From DATEUP01 sp035283065 (GTDB lineage: Archaea; Thermoplasmatota; DTKX01; DATEUP01): DNA of 12,098 nucleotides. A program made the translations under genes and the position numbers. The DNA lies in assembly GCA_035283065.1 (NCBI GenBank), contig DATEUP010000255.1, positions 1 to 12,098 of the forward strand, in the 5' to 3' direction. Each line of letters opens with the position of its first letter. Positions within the stretch are counted from its first letter, which is position 1. Of this stretch, positions 1-6,955 are shown piece by piece. The notes beneath the pieces were generated by a model, which did no database searches, had not been told where the DNA came from, and worked only from the letters and a program-made list of their open reading frames with translations.

Positions 1-265
1 CCTTCTTCTTGGGGCGCGCCTTGGTGGGCTTCTTCACGGGCGCGGGCGGCTCCTGCTGGCGCAGGACGTCCACGATGATCTGGCCCTCGACCTCGCGCCG
101 CTTCTTACCGAACTCGTGCTCGTGGGCGTAGCGCTCCTCCACGTTCACGCGCACGAACTGGAGTTCGATCGAATTGAGACCGAGGTTGTGGACATCTTCG
201 ATACCGTCGCGCGGCGTCCTGCCTTTACATGAGAGAGGAATGCCGCTGGGGCCGAATCGGATCAC
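1..265 (-). CDS. TIM-barrel endonuclease IV-like protein, N-terminal part (runs off left edge)
   Basis: The reading frame starts with GTG at 265 and gives 88 residues before leaving the window. The start reads MIRFGPSGIPLSCKGRT, followed by an E-D-V-H segment (residues 23-26) and IELQFVRVNVEERYA (33-47). This matches my memory of the N-terminus of archaeal xylose-isomerase-like TIM-barrel proteins annotated as endonuclease IV/AP endonuclease-like, which are thought to act on damaged DNA; activity is inferred only from the fold. GTG is preferred because it opens directly on the conserved MIRFGP start, has a TATA-like CCCTATA about 30 bases upstream, and an A-GGGGG run 8-14 bases upstream could also serve as ribosome site. 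Odd: residues 72-88 are a Pro/Ala/Lys-rich stretch ending in KKK, unusual inside a TIM barrel and probably a loop insertion. The gene is divergent from the isoprenoid operon. Confidence 0.75.
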   Translation of the reverse strand, partial: MIRFGPSGIPLSCKGRTPRDGIEDVHNLGLNSIELQFVRVNVEERYAHEHEFGKKRREVEGQIIVDVLRQQEPPAPVKKPTKARPKKK

Positions 266-482
266 AAGAAAACCCCCTGGGGCAAGGGGGCGCGTATAGG
301 GCCTCCCCTATAAGGTGATTGCGAGGGCGTTTGGGGTGCCTGGCTCGTGCGGCGCGGCCCCCGCGATTCCGCGCCCTTCGCCTACAAAGGATTACTATGG
401 CGAACCCGGGTTGGCCACGCGGCCGGAGAGCCCGGCGGACGGGCGGTCGACACTGGCGCGCAAGGGGCCTTTGGCAAGCGGG
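266..482. promoter_or_regulatory. Divergent promoter region with inverted TATA-like repeat
   Basis: This intergenic stretch separates the divergent endonuclease IV-like gene and isopentenyl phosphate kinase gene. It contains TATAGGG (295-301) and its exact reverse complement CCCTATA (306-312), separated by four bases. Read leftward, the copy at 295-301 sits about 30 bases from the GTG at 265, the spacing expected of a TATA box for a leaderless transcript. Read rightward, the copy at 306-312 predicts a transcript start near 337. A weaker CCTACAAAGG lies at 381-390. The promoter role is inferred from position and base composition only. Confidence 0.45.
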
Positions 483-1280
483 GTGCCGATCAAGATCGTG
501 AAGCTCGGCGGCTCGGTAATCACGAAGAAGGGCGCCTCCGAGGGCGTCGCAGAGGCGGAGGTCCTTGCGCGCCTTGCCCGCGAGGTAATGGCCGCCGGCG
601 GCGAAACGATCGTGCTCCATGGCGCGGGCTCCTTCGGGCACCCGGGCGCCCTGAAATACGGCCTCAAGGCCGGGCTCGCCGCAAAGGGCTCGCTGCAGGG
701 GGCCGCCGAGGTGCGCGCGTCGGTCGCGAGGCTCAACGGGCGCGTAATGGAGGCGCTTCGCGATGCGGGCGCCGCGCCCTGGCCCCTGCCGCCCTCGTCG
801 ATCGCGACCATGCGAGAGGGTGCGCTGAAAAAGATCGACTGGGAGATCTTCGACGCGGCGCTGGGCCGCGGCCTCGTGCCGGTGTCGCACGGGGACGTGG
901 TCCTCGACGACACGCTCGGCGTCTCGGTCCTTTCGGCCGACGATATCGCGGTCGCGCTCTCAAGGCACCTCCACCCGACTCTCGTCGTCTTCGCCGTCGA
1001 TGTTGACGGCGTGTTCGACCGCGACCCCGGAGAAGCTGGAGCGGCGCTCATCCAAAGGTTGAAGGCGTCCGACAAGGTTGCGATTCCCGAAGGGACCGGG
1101 AAGGCCGCCGACGTGACTGGGGCGATGGCGGGCAAGCTCAAGGCCGCGCAGGCGATCGCGTTCGGGGGCGCGCGCGTGCGCATCGTGAACGGGCAGGTCC
1201 CCGGCCGGGTCGAGGACGCGCTTTCGGGGAAGGACGTCACGGGCACCGAGGTCGTGCCGCCCGGGGTCGTCGCGAGGTGA
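483..1280 (+). CDS. ipk: Isopentenyl phosphate kinase
   Basis: Product of 265 residues of the amino acid kinase superfamily, the usual length for archaeal isopentenyl phosphate kinase. It phosphorylates isopentenyl phosphate with ATP to isopentenyl diphosphate, the last step of the archaeal alternative mevalonate pathway. Visible features: N-terminal KLGGSVIT phosphate-binding stretch (residues 7-14), GAGSFGHP with the expected catalytic His53, a glycine-rich LVPVSHGDVVLDD segment, an SADDIAVALS segment, a nucleotide-site VDVDGVFDRDP stretch, and DVTGAMAGKL near the C-terminus. I chose GTG 483 because family members begin one or two residues before the I-V-K-L-G-G strand. TTG 471 and GTG 336 are in the same frame; GTG 336 would add a 49-residue Pro/Gly-rich extension unlike the family, although it sits where the TATA box at 306-312 predicts the transcript start. 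First gene of a plus-strand operon, ending 4 bases before the isomerase. Confidence 0.93.
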   Translation: MPIKIVKLGGSVITKKGASEGVAEAEVLARLAREVMAAGGETIVLHGAGSFGHPGALKYGLKAGLAAKGSLQGAAEVRASVARLNGRVMEALRDAGAAPWPLPPSSIATMREGALKKIDWEIFDAALGRGLVPVSHGDVVLDDTLGVSVLSADDIAVALSRHLHPTLVVFAVDVDGVFDRDPGEAGAALIQRLKASDKVAIPEGTGKAADVTGAMAGKLKAAQAIAFGGARVRIVNGQVPGRVEDALSGKDVTGTEVVPPGVVAR

Positions 1281-1284
1281 GGGG

Positions 1285-2397
1285 ATGCCGCCGATGGACG
1301 TGACTCCGGACGAGAAGGAGAGCCAGCAGACGGTCTCCCGGAAGGCTGAGCACGTCGAGATTGTCCTCAACGAGAAGAGCCGGGCCGACCGCAACTGGTG
1401 GGACGGCGTGAGCCTCATCCACGATGCCCTGCCGGAGTTCGACCTTGCCGAGGTCGACCTCTCCTGCGAGATCTTCGGGCGCAAGCTCAAGGCGCCCCTC
1501 GTGATCTCTTCGATGACGGGCGGCTACCCGGACGCGGAGAAGATCAACCGGAACCTCGCGGAGGCCGCCGCGCGCGTCGGCGTGGGGCTCGGCGTCGGCT
1601 CGCAGCGCGCGGGTCTCCTGAAGCCCGACGTGGCGAACACCTTCAGCGTCGTGAAGGCCTTCGACGTGCCGCTCGTGATGGCGAACATCGGTGCGCCGCA
1701 GCTCATCGCCCAGCACACCTCGACGAGCCTCACGATCGAGCACGCGAGGCAGGCGATGGCGATGGTCGACGCGGACGTGCTCCTGATCCACCTCAACTAC
1801 CTCCAGGAGGTCGTACAGCCGGAGGGGGACACGAAGGCGCGCGGGGTGACCCTGAAGATCGCGGAGTTCGCGCGCGAGCTGCCAGTCGTGGCCAAGGAGA
1901 CGGGCGCGGGGATCTCGCACAAGGTCGCGCTCGCGCTCAAAGCCGCGGGCGTGAAGGGGATCGACGTCGGCGGCGTGGGGGGCACGAGCTTCTCGGCCGT
2001 CGAGTACTACAGGGCCGAGCGCGAAAAGGACACGGTGCGCGCGAACCTCGGCGAGACCTTCTGGAACTGGGGCATCCCGACGCCGATCTCGGTCCTCGAG
2101 GCCGATGTGGGCCTGCCCGTGATCGCGACGGGCGGCCTGCGCAACGGGCTCGACGCGGCCAAGGCCGTCGCCCTGGGGGCCTCGGCGGCCGGCATGGCCT
2201 CGAAGATGCTGAAGCCCGCGACGGTCTCGGCCGACGCCGTCGAGGAGGCCCTCAACGTCGCCGTGGCCGAAATGAAGGCGGCCTTCTTCCTCACGGGGTG
2301 CCGGACGGTGGCGGACCTGCAGAAGAGCGAACTCGTCCTCTCCGACGAGCTCCTCGCGTGGGCGGGCAGGCTCGAGCCGCACGAGGACGGGGACTGA
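1285..2397 (+). CDS. fni: Type 2 isopentenyl-diphosphate delta-isomerase (FMN-dependent)
   Basis: Product of 370 residues that interconverts isopentenyl and dimethylallyl diphosphate using FMN and Mg2+, supplying the allylic primer for prenyl chain building. The family motifs are in order: SRKAEH (residues 18-23, substrate binding), SSMTGG (75-80, FMN), GSQRAGL, MANIGAPQL, HLNYLQE (169-175, with the Mg2+-binding Glu175 and conserved Gln174), KETGAGIS (204-211), DVGGVGGTSFSAVE, and GGLRNG (283-288, FMN phosphate) leading to an ALGAS helix. All key residues I know for the family are present. ATG 1285 is preceded by GAGGTGAGGGG, a strong match to the archaeal ribosome site overlapping the stop codon of the kinase gene. 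ATG 1294 is an in-frame alternative. Spacing of 4 bases from ipk and 41 bases to the prenyl synthase supports co-transcription. Confidence 0.96.
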   Translation: MPPMDVTPDEKESQQTVSRKAEHVEIVLNEKSRADRNWWDGVSLIHDALPEFDLAEVDLSCEIFGRKLKAPLVISSMTGGYPDAEKINRNLAEAAARVGVGLGVGSQRAGLLKPDVANTFSVVKAFDVPLVMANIGAPQLIAQHTSTSLTIEHARQAMAMVDADVLLIHLNYLQEVVQPEGDTKARGVTLKIAEFARELPVVAKETGAGISHKVALALKAAGVKGIDVGGVGGTSFSAVEYYRAEREKDTVRANLGETFWNWGIPTPISVLEADVGLPVIATGGLRNGLDAAKAVALGASAAGMASKMLKPATVSADAVEEALNVAVAEMKAAFFLTGCRTVADLQKSELVLSDELLAWAGRLEPHEDGD

Positions 2398-2438
2398 CGG
2401 GAAGAAAGCCGTGTCGGGGGGGACTTGCAACGGCGGCC

Positions 2439-3428
2439 GTGACGCTCGCCCAGGTGATGGCGTCCTACCGCAGGCAGGCGGACCGCGCGGTCGCAACGTA
2501 CCTGAAGGAAGGCGAGCAGCGGCGCCTCGCTGCGGCGATGGCATGGATCCCCCTTGCGGGAGGCAAGAGGCTGCGCCCCGTGCTCACGCAGATGGTGGCC
2601 GAGGCGGTCGGCGGCGCGCCGGCGGCCAAGGCCGCGCTACCCGTCGGCGTCGCGCTCGAAGTCATCCACAACTTCACGCTCGTCCACGACGACATCATGG
2701 ACCGCTCCGAGCTGCGCCGCGGCCGCAGGACCGTTCACCTCAAGTGGGACGAGGCGACCGCGATCAACGCCGGCGACGCGCTCTTCGCGCGGGCCTTCGA
2801 GATCCTCGGGGACACGCCCGTTGAAGACCCGCTCAAGGTCGAGATCTTCGGGCGCGTGGCAACGATGGTGCGCCGCATTTCGGAAGGGCAGCAGCAGGAC
2901 ATGGAGTTCGAGCGCGCGAAGTCCGTCACGCGCGCGCAGTACCTCCGGATGGTCGAGCGCAAGACCGCGCTCATGTTTTCGACGGCCGCCTACTGCGGCG
3001 CGCGCGTGGGCGGCGCCCGCCCGGCCCTTGCAGGCGACCTTGAAGAGTACGGCCGCCTCCTCGGGATCGCTTTCCAGATCCAGGACGACCTCCTCGACCT
3101 CGGCGCGCTCGAGGAGGACCTCGGCAAGCCGATCGGCAAGGACTTGCGAAACGGAAAGCGGACGGTCATGGCGATCGACGCGCTAGAGGCGCTGAAGGGC
3201 GCGAAGCTGCGCGCCTTCAAGGCCGTGCTCGGCGACCCGGAAGCGGGCCCGAAGGCCATCGCAGGGGCGCGCGCACTCATGGAATCCTGCGGCGCTCTCG
3301 ACCGTGCACGCAGGCTCGCGGCAGCCTACGGCGAGGGCGCGCGGGAGCGCCTCAAGGCCCTCGAGCCGAGCCCCGCGCGGGGCCGCCTCGGCGAGTTCGT
3401 CGGCTTCGTGACGAGCCGCTCGAAGTAA
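2439..3428 (+). CDS. idsA: Short-chain trans-prenyl diphosphate synthase, probably geranylgeranyl diphosphate synthase
   Basis: Product of 329 residues, all-alpha isoprenoid synthase fold. It condenses isopentenyl diphosphate onto allylic primers to make the prenyl chains of archaeal ether lipids. Motifs: GGKRLRP (residues 41-47), first Asp-rich motif DDIMD (84-88), RRGRRTVH just after it, EGQQQDMEF, a KTALMFSTAA segment, second Asp-rich motif DDLLD (216-220) and GKPIGKDLRNGKRT. The fifth residue before the first motif is Phe79 while the fourth is Thr80; in archaeal C20 synthases an aromatic at position -5 alone is associated with stopping at geranylgeranyl, so a C20 product is inferred. GTG 2439 is chosen as the start; ATG 2457 is possible. 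No good ribosome site is close to either (a G run at 2416-2422 is about 17 bases from the GTG), so translation may be coupled to the isomerase 41 bases upstream. Confidence 0.93.
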   Translation: MTLAQVMASYRRQADRAVATYLKEGEQRRLAAAMAWIPLAGGKRLRPVLTQMVAEAVGGAPAAKAALPVGVALEVIHNFTLVHDDIMDRSELRRGRRTVHLKWDEATAINAGDALFARAFEILGDTPVEDPLKVEIFGRVATMVRRISEGQQQDMEFERAKSVTRAQYLRMVERKTALMFSTAAYCGARVGGARPALAGDLEEYGRLLGIAFQIQDDLLDLGALEEDLGKPIGKDLRNGKRTVMAIDALEALKGAKLRAFKAVLGDPEAGPKAIAGARALMESCGALDRARRLAAAYGEGARERLKALEPSPARGRLGEFVGFVTSRSK

Positions 3429-3435
3429 GGGGGGC

Positions 3436-5142
3436 TTGCGCCTGGAAGAGACAGTCCGCAAGTTCGCGCTGCAGAACGCGCTCTCCCACGGCGGGAAGGC
3501 GGAGAGGGGCGCCGTGATGTCGCGCGTGCTCGGCGAGCGCAGCGACCTGCGGGCGAAGGCGGGCGAGGTCGCAAAGGCCGCCGACCGGATTATCAAGGAG
3601 GTCAACGCGCTCACGGAGGGAGAGCAGCGCAAGACCCTCGAGGCGCTGGCGCCCGAGCTCCTCGTCGAGAGGAAGGCCGAGCGCACGACGGGCCTGCCTG
3701 ACCTCGAGGGCGCGGTCGAGGGGCAGGTCGTCATGCGCTTCGCGCCGGGCCCGTCGGGGCCCCTCCACATCGGCCACGCGCGCGCGGCGGTCCTGAACGA
3801 CGAGTACTGCCGCCGCTACAAGGGGAAGTACATCCTGCGCCTCGAGGACACGGACCCCGCGAGGGTGCTGCCGGAGGCGTACCACATGATCGAGGAAGAC
3901 ATGGCGTGGATGGGCTGCAAGGTCCACGAGGTCGTCGTCCAGTCGACACGCTTCGAGCGGTACTACGAGATCGCGAAGCGGCTCCTCGAAATCGGCAAGG
4001 CTTACGTTTGCACGTGCAAGCCCGACGACTGGCGGCGCCTCAAGGACAAGAAGAAGCCCTGCCCGCACCGCCACCTCGACCCCTCTTCGCAACTCGAGGC
4101 CTTCCAGGCAATGCTCTCGGGGGGCTTCGGCCCCGAGCAGGCCGCGTTGATCGGCCAGACGGACCTTTCCCACCCCAACCCCGCCGTGCGGGACTTCCCC
4201 CTGCTGCGCATCGAGGACACGCCGCACCCGCGGACGGGGACGCGCTACCGCGTCTACCCGCTCATGAACTTCAGCGTCTCGGTGGACGACCACGACCTGG
4301 GTCTCACGCATGTCCTGCGGGGGAAAGACCACCTCAACAACACGGAGAGGCAGCGCTACCTCTTCGACCACTTGGGCTGGGCGATGCCCCACTACATCCA
4401 CTACGGGCGGGTGAGGATCGAGGGGCTCGAACTCTCGACGTCCAAGATGTGGGTGGGGATCCAGCGGGGGGACTTCACGGGGTGGGACGACGTCCGGCTG
4501 GGGACGATCCGCGCGCTTTCGCGCCGGGGGTACCGCCCCGAGTCGATCCGCGGGTACTGGGTCGACGCGTCGGTGAAAGAGGTCGACATCGTGTTTTCAT
4601 GGAAGAACCTCAACGCTATCGACAAAAAGCGAGCCGACAGAGAGGCGTGCCGCCTTTTCTTCGTCGGGCGCCCAACGGCGGTTGACGTGGAGGCCCCCTC
4701 CGACCTAGTCGCGCGCCCGCCGAGGCTGCCCGACGACCCGGCGGCCGGCAGGAGGGAGTTGACGCTCCGGCAAAGGCCGGGGGGCCTGGGTCGGGCGCTT
4801 ATTCCTGACGAGGATGCGGCCAGGCTTGCCCAGGGGTCGGTGTTCCGCCTAAAGGACTTGGGCAATTTCACGTGGAGTGGTGAAGGGAAAGCCCGGTACC
4901 TCGACAACGACCTGGCATCGGCCAAGGGTGCACCGATCCTCCATTGGCTGCCGGACGACCCGGCGCAGGCGCTGCCGGCGACCCTGTCGATGCCGGACGG
5001 AACGCGGGTGGAGGGTCGGATGGAGGCCGCAGCGCGCGCCGAAAGCGGCCGCGTCGTCCAACTTGAGCGCGTCGGGCTCGCCCGGCTCGACCGGCAATCA
5101 TCGCCGCCCGCCGAAGTTGTCGCCTTCTTTCTCTACAGGTAG
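3436..5142 (+). CDS. gltX: Glutamyl-tRNA synthetase, archaeal type
   Basis: Product of 568 residues, the usual length for archaeal GluRS, which charges tRNA(Glu) in the cytoplasm. The N-terminal helical domain begins LRLEETVRKFALQNAL, typical of the archaeal enzyme. The class I HIGH motif is exact at residues 111-114. A zinc-binding-like set Cys192, Cys194, Cys209 and His211 lies in the acceptor-binding insertion, as in archaeal homologues. The KMSKS-equivalent is STSKM (334-338). GWDDVRLGTIRALSRRG and the KEVDIVFSWKNL segment follow, then a beta-barrel anticodon-binding domain to the C-terminus. TTG 3436 is taken as the start because it lies just after an AAGGGGGG ribosome site (3427-3434) and gives the conserved N-terminus. 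It begins 7 bases after the prenyl synthase stop, so the operon is continuous; ipk-fni-idsA-gltX is a known archaeal gene order. From about 4590 on, codon choice looks less strictly G/C-ending than before. Confidence 0.95.
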   Translation: MRLEETVRKFALQNALSHGGKAERGAVMSRVLGERSDLRAKAGEVAKAADRIIKEVNALTEGEQRKTLEALAPELLVERKAERTTGLPDLEGAVEGQVVMRFAPGPSGPLHIGHARAAVLNDEYCRRYKGKYILRLEDTDPARVLPEAYHMIEEDMAWMGCKVHEVVVQSTRFERYYEIAKRLLEIGKAYVCTCKPDDWRRLKDKKKPCPHRHLDPSSQLEAFQAMLSGGFGPEQAALIGQTDLSHPNPAVRDFPLLRIEDTPHPRTGTRYRVYPLMNFSVSVDDHDLGLTHVLRGKDHLNNTERQRYLFDHLGWAMPHYIHYGRVRIEGLELSTSKMWVGIQRGDFTGWDDVRLGTIRALSRRGYRPESIRGYWVDASVKEVDIVFSWKNLNAIDKKRADREACRLFFVGRPTAVDVEAPSDLVARPPRLPDDPAAGRRELTLRQRPGGLGRALIPDEDAARLAQGSVFRLKDLGNFTWSGEGKARYLDNDLASAKGAPILHWLPDDPAQALPATLSMPDGTRVEGRMEAAARAESGRVVQLERVGLARLDRQSSPPAEVVAFFLYR

Positions 5143-5209
5143 CGCCACTTTCGCTTCCAAGAGCGGGCTCGAAATCTTGATATCGGCTTTTTGCCTATGA
5201 CAAAACGGG
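5143..5209 (+). promoter_or_regulatory. Intergenic: possible U-tract terminator and TATA-like element
   Basis: The 67 bases between gltX and the winged-helix gene hold a T run at 5188-5192 and a TTGATAT element centred near 5181. The element is about 28 bases before the ATG at 5210, which fits a TATA box for a leaderless transcript; no ribosome site is seen before that ATG. Function is inferred from spacing only. Confidence 0.35.
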
Positions 5210-5665
5210 ATGCACCGAAAGCTTTCGCTGAACACGCGCGAGAAAATCCTCCTGTACCTCCAGCGGCCGAGCCGCGAGTCGCTCCTTTTGGGGGAGGACT
5301 CGGGGCCATGGAACACGCAGGAGGGCATCGCGGCCGGCGCCGGCGTCCCGATCAAGCACGTGTCCGACGCGCTGCGCGCGCTCGAGGGCGAGAAGCTCGT
5401 CCGGCGGGCGAAGAGCGTCCACGTGAATGGGGGCAAGCGCGTGCGGCGCACGTACTTGCTCACCGATGGGGGCAGCGAGCACTGCGGGCAGATCGCCGCC
5501 GGCTACCGTGAGCGCGAGGTCCGCGTCGTGACGAGGGAGGGCGAGGTGGAGACCCAGCACGTGGGGGTCGTGATCCACGGCGAGGTGAGCTTCGACCGGT
5601 ACCGCGAATTCATCCACGCGCTCGACCGATGGGACCGGTTTGACATGCGGCACAACGGGCTGTGA
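5210..5665 (+). CDS. Small winged-helix DNA-binding protein
   Basis: Product of 151 residues. Residues 8-20 (NTREKILLYLQRP) form a first helix, TQEGIAAGAGVPIKHVSDALRALE (36-59) looks like a helix-turn-helix, and a basic wing containing GKRVRRTYLLTDGG follows (75-88). This arrangement resembles the MarR/IclR-like winged helix that in euryarchaea occurs alone or at the N-terminus of larger regulatory proteins. Residues 100-151 form a second small region with an R/E/V-rich strand segment, then SFDRYREFIHALDRWDRFD; I do not recognise a family for it. ATG 5210 has no ribosome site but has a TATA-like element about 28 bases upstream, so it may be leaderless. It lies 67 bases after gltX and 74 bases before the next regulator, in the same direction. 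Target genes cannot be told from the sequence. Confidence 0.75.
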   Translation: MHRKLSLNTREKILLYLQRPSRESLLLGEDSGPWNTQEGIAAGAGVPIKHVSDALRALEGEKLVRRAKSVHVNGGKRVRRTYLLTDGGSEHCGQIAAGYREREVRVVTREGEVETQHVGVVIHGEVSFDRYREFIHALDRWDRFDMRHNGL

Positions 5666-5691
5666 AGGGCCCGCCGACCGGGGGCGCCAGA

Positions 5692-5703
5692 CGCTATATA
5701 GCG
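5692..5703 (+). promoter_or_regulatory. Palindromic TATA box upstream of CARF-like regulator
   Basis: CGCTATATAGCG is a perfect 12-base palindrome whose centre is a TATATA core. It lies 37-48 bases before the TTG at 5740, so a transcript would start near 5723, just before the GAGGAG ribosome site at 5723-5728. A regulator binding the dyad would block TATA-binding protein, so self-repression by the adjacent gene is a reasonable inference. Confidence 0.5.
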
Positions 5704-5739
5704 GCGGGCTTCTGCCAGGGCCGAGGAGCGTCCCCCCCT

Positions 5740-6411
5740 TTGAGCCGCGTGCTCCAGATTGCCGGGGTCGGCGCCGACGCGGGGCCCGTTCTCGCGGGTG
5801 TCAAGGCTTTCCCGGTCACGAAGCTCGTCCTCCTTTTTGAGGAGCGGGACGCGGAGGCCGCGGTGGAGATGGCCGAGAAGCTCGAGCCCTTGAAGGTCGA
5901 CGTCGAAAGGCGGCCGATCAAGGGGCCGCCGCTCACGGAGGTCCTTCGCGTCATCGCCGAGGTCGTGCACACCGAGAGGCTCCACTACGACGACGTCATG
6001 GTCAACGTGACGGTTGCCAACAAGCTGCTCCAGTGCTCGCTGATGTCGGGCGCCTTCGTCCACGGGATCCGGGCCTTCGCCGTCGGCGAGTCGGGCCCCA
6101 TGCAGCTCCCGGTGCTCAAGTTCGCCTACAGCGAGATCATCTCGCACTCGAAGATGAACATCCTGCGGGCGCTCGAGCGCGCAGGGGGCTCGGTCGAGAG
6201 CCTCAACGAGCTCTCCGAGATGTCGGGGGTAGAGAAGTCGCTCCTTTCCTATCACATAAGGGGTGGGCGCGACGCGAAGGGGCTCGAGGAGCTGAACCTC
6301 GTGGGGATCGACCGCGCGAAGCAGGGGCGCCTCCAGGTCCACCTCACGGAGATGGGCAAGCTCATCCTGATCGGCGGGGAGCAACTGCTCGCGCCGAAGG
6401 CGTCGCGCTAA
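5740..6411 (+). CDS. CARF-like / winged-helix transcriptional regulator (HFX_2341/DUF6293-like)
   Basis: Product of 223 residues with two parts. Residues 1-130 look like a Rossmann-type CARF-like domain: strand VLQIAGVGAD at the N-terminus, KLVLLF after the first helix, a LTEVLRVIAEVV helix, then VMVNVTVANKLLQCSLMSGAF (from about residue 87), equivalent to the second ligand-binding loop. Residues 135-223 form a winged helix (SHSKMNILRALERAGG; SGVEKSLLSYHIRGG). The layout is that of archaeal HFX_2341/DUF6293-type and Csa3-like regulators, some of which sense cyclic oligoadenylates. Odd: the loop that in many homologues has a G-(T/D)-K signature reads VANK here (92-95), so ligand binding may differ or be lost. 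The start is taken as TTG 5740 because GAGGAG (5723-5728) is 11 bases upstream and the conserved N-terminal strand begins at once; GTG 5749 is the alternative. No CRISPR array or cas gene is in the window. Confidence 0.7.
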   Translation: MSRVLQIAGVGADAGPVLAGVKAFPVTKLVLLFEERDAEAAVEMAEKLEPLKVDVERRPIKGPPLTEVLRVIAEVVHTERLHYDDVMVNVTVANKLLQCSLMSGAFVHGIRAFAVGESGPMQLPVLKFAYSEIISHSKMNILRALERAGGSVESLNELSEMSGVEKSLLSYHIRGGRDAKGLEELNLVGIDRAKQGRLQVHLTEMGKLILIGGEQLLAPKASR

Positions 6412-6709
6412 GGCCGGGGAAAAGCCCGGAAGGGATGGTGGGCGGCCCCTCTGCCGCGGGCCTTCGGCATTTCCTTGCCTTGGCGACCCCGCTCCCTTGG
6501 TGGGCCCCAAGACGAGTGCGGTCAAGATGGATTCGCCTGCGGGCGTGTTGGGAGTGGACAGGACGATGTCATGGCCCAGCCTGTCTGGCTCGAGGGTCAT
6601 TTTGGGGGTTTTTGCACTTGGCCCCTGTTGTCCCCTTTTTGCCCGCCCCCCTTGCCGAGCAATCCGGCAGCTTTATTGCCAGGGTCGTACCACAGCAATA
6701 CCAGAGACC
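6412..6709. other. 298-base gene-poor spacer
   Basis: No convincing protein or RNA gene is seen here. T runs at 6600-6603, 6609-6613 and 6636-6640 could act as archaeal U-tract terminators for the regulator upstream, although they lie about 190 bases from its stop codon. A TTTATTG element at 6672-6678, about 35 bases before the ATG at 6710, is a possible TATA box for the ribbon-helix-helix gene. The composition is less regular than in the coding regions around it. Confidence 0.4.
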
Positions 6710-6955
6710 ATGCCAGCATCCAAGCTCTCCATCAGCCTTGCGCCCGAGGTCGACCAAGCCCTTGACGTGCTCGTTGCCCGCTCGGGGCAAGCGAAGTCCG
6801 CGCTGATCGAAGTCGCTCTTCGCGAGAATCCGCTCGTCGCGAAGTACATTCAGATTGTGAGGGCCGAAATGCACGCCGAGCCGGCCTCCGTCCCGCGACG
6901 CGAGGTCCGTGAGAAGGCTAAGGAGCGCCGAACGGTTCAACGCGTTTCACCATAG
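6710..6955 (+). CDS. Ribbon-helix-helix (CopG/Arc-like) small protein
   Basis: Product of 81 residues. KLSISLAPE (5-13) is a typical ribbon strand, followed by helix A (about 13-25, VDQALDVLVARSG) and helix B (QAKSALIEVALREN, 27-40), the signature of ribbon-helix-helix repressors and antitoxins. These bind operator DNA as dimers through the strand. The C-terminal half (42-81) is charged and rich in Arg/Glu, as in antitoxin tails that bind a toxin. ATG 6710 has no ribosome site; a TTTATTG element about 35 bases upstream suggests a nearly leaderless transcript. The 3' end overlaps that of the convergent acetyltransferase gene by 38 bases (6918-6955). Whether the two form a pair is unproven; known RHH-GNAT toxin-antitoxin pairs are co-directional operons. 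Confidence 0.72.
   Translation: MPASKLSISLAPEVDQALDVLVARSGQAKSALIEVALRENPLVAKYIQIVRAEMHAEPASVPRREVREKAKERRTVQRVSP

Noticed and set aside
397..501. Small ATG-started frame overlapping the ipk start, considered as a leader peptide
   Set aside because: Arg/Gly-rich, no ribosome site and no stem-loop or regulatory codons; likely chance.
1398..2438. Upstream extension of the prenyl synthase frame through the isomerase gene
   Set aside because: The extension is the Arg/Gly-rich alternate frame of fni. The synthase family starts near residue 1 of the frame from GTG 2439.
1237..2544. Long open frame on the minus strand opposite the isomerase gene
   Set aside because: It is Arg/His/Pro-rich, overlaps three confirmed genes and has no recognisable motif; it is a shadow of G+C-rich codons in fni.
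3352..4401. 349-codon minus-strand frame opposite gltX
   Set aside because: It lies opposite the catalytic domain of GluRS, with exact HIGH and zinc motifs on the plus strand; it has no recognisable motif of its own.
6412..6709. Possible tRNA or small RNA gene in the spacer
   Set aside because: No cloverleaf arms, TTC-type loop or conserved stem pattern was found on either strand.
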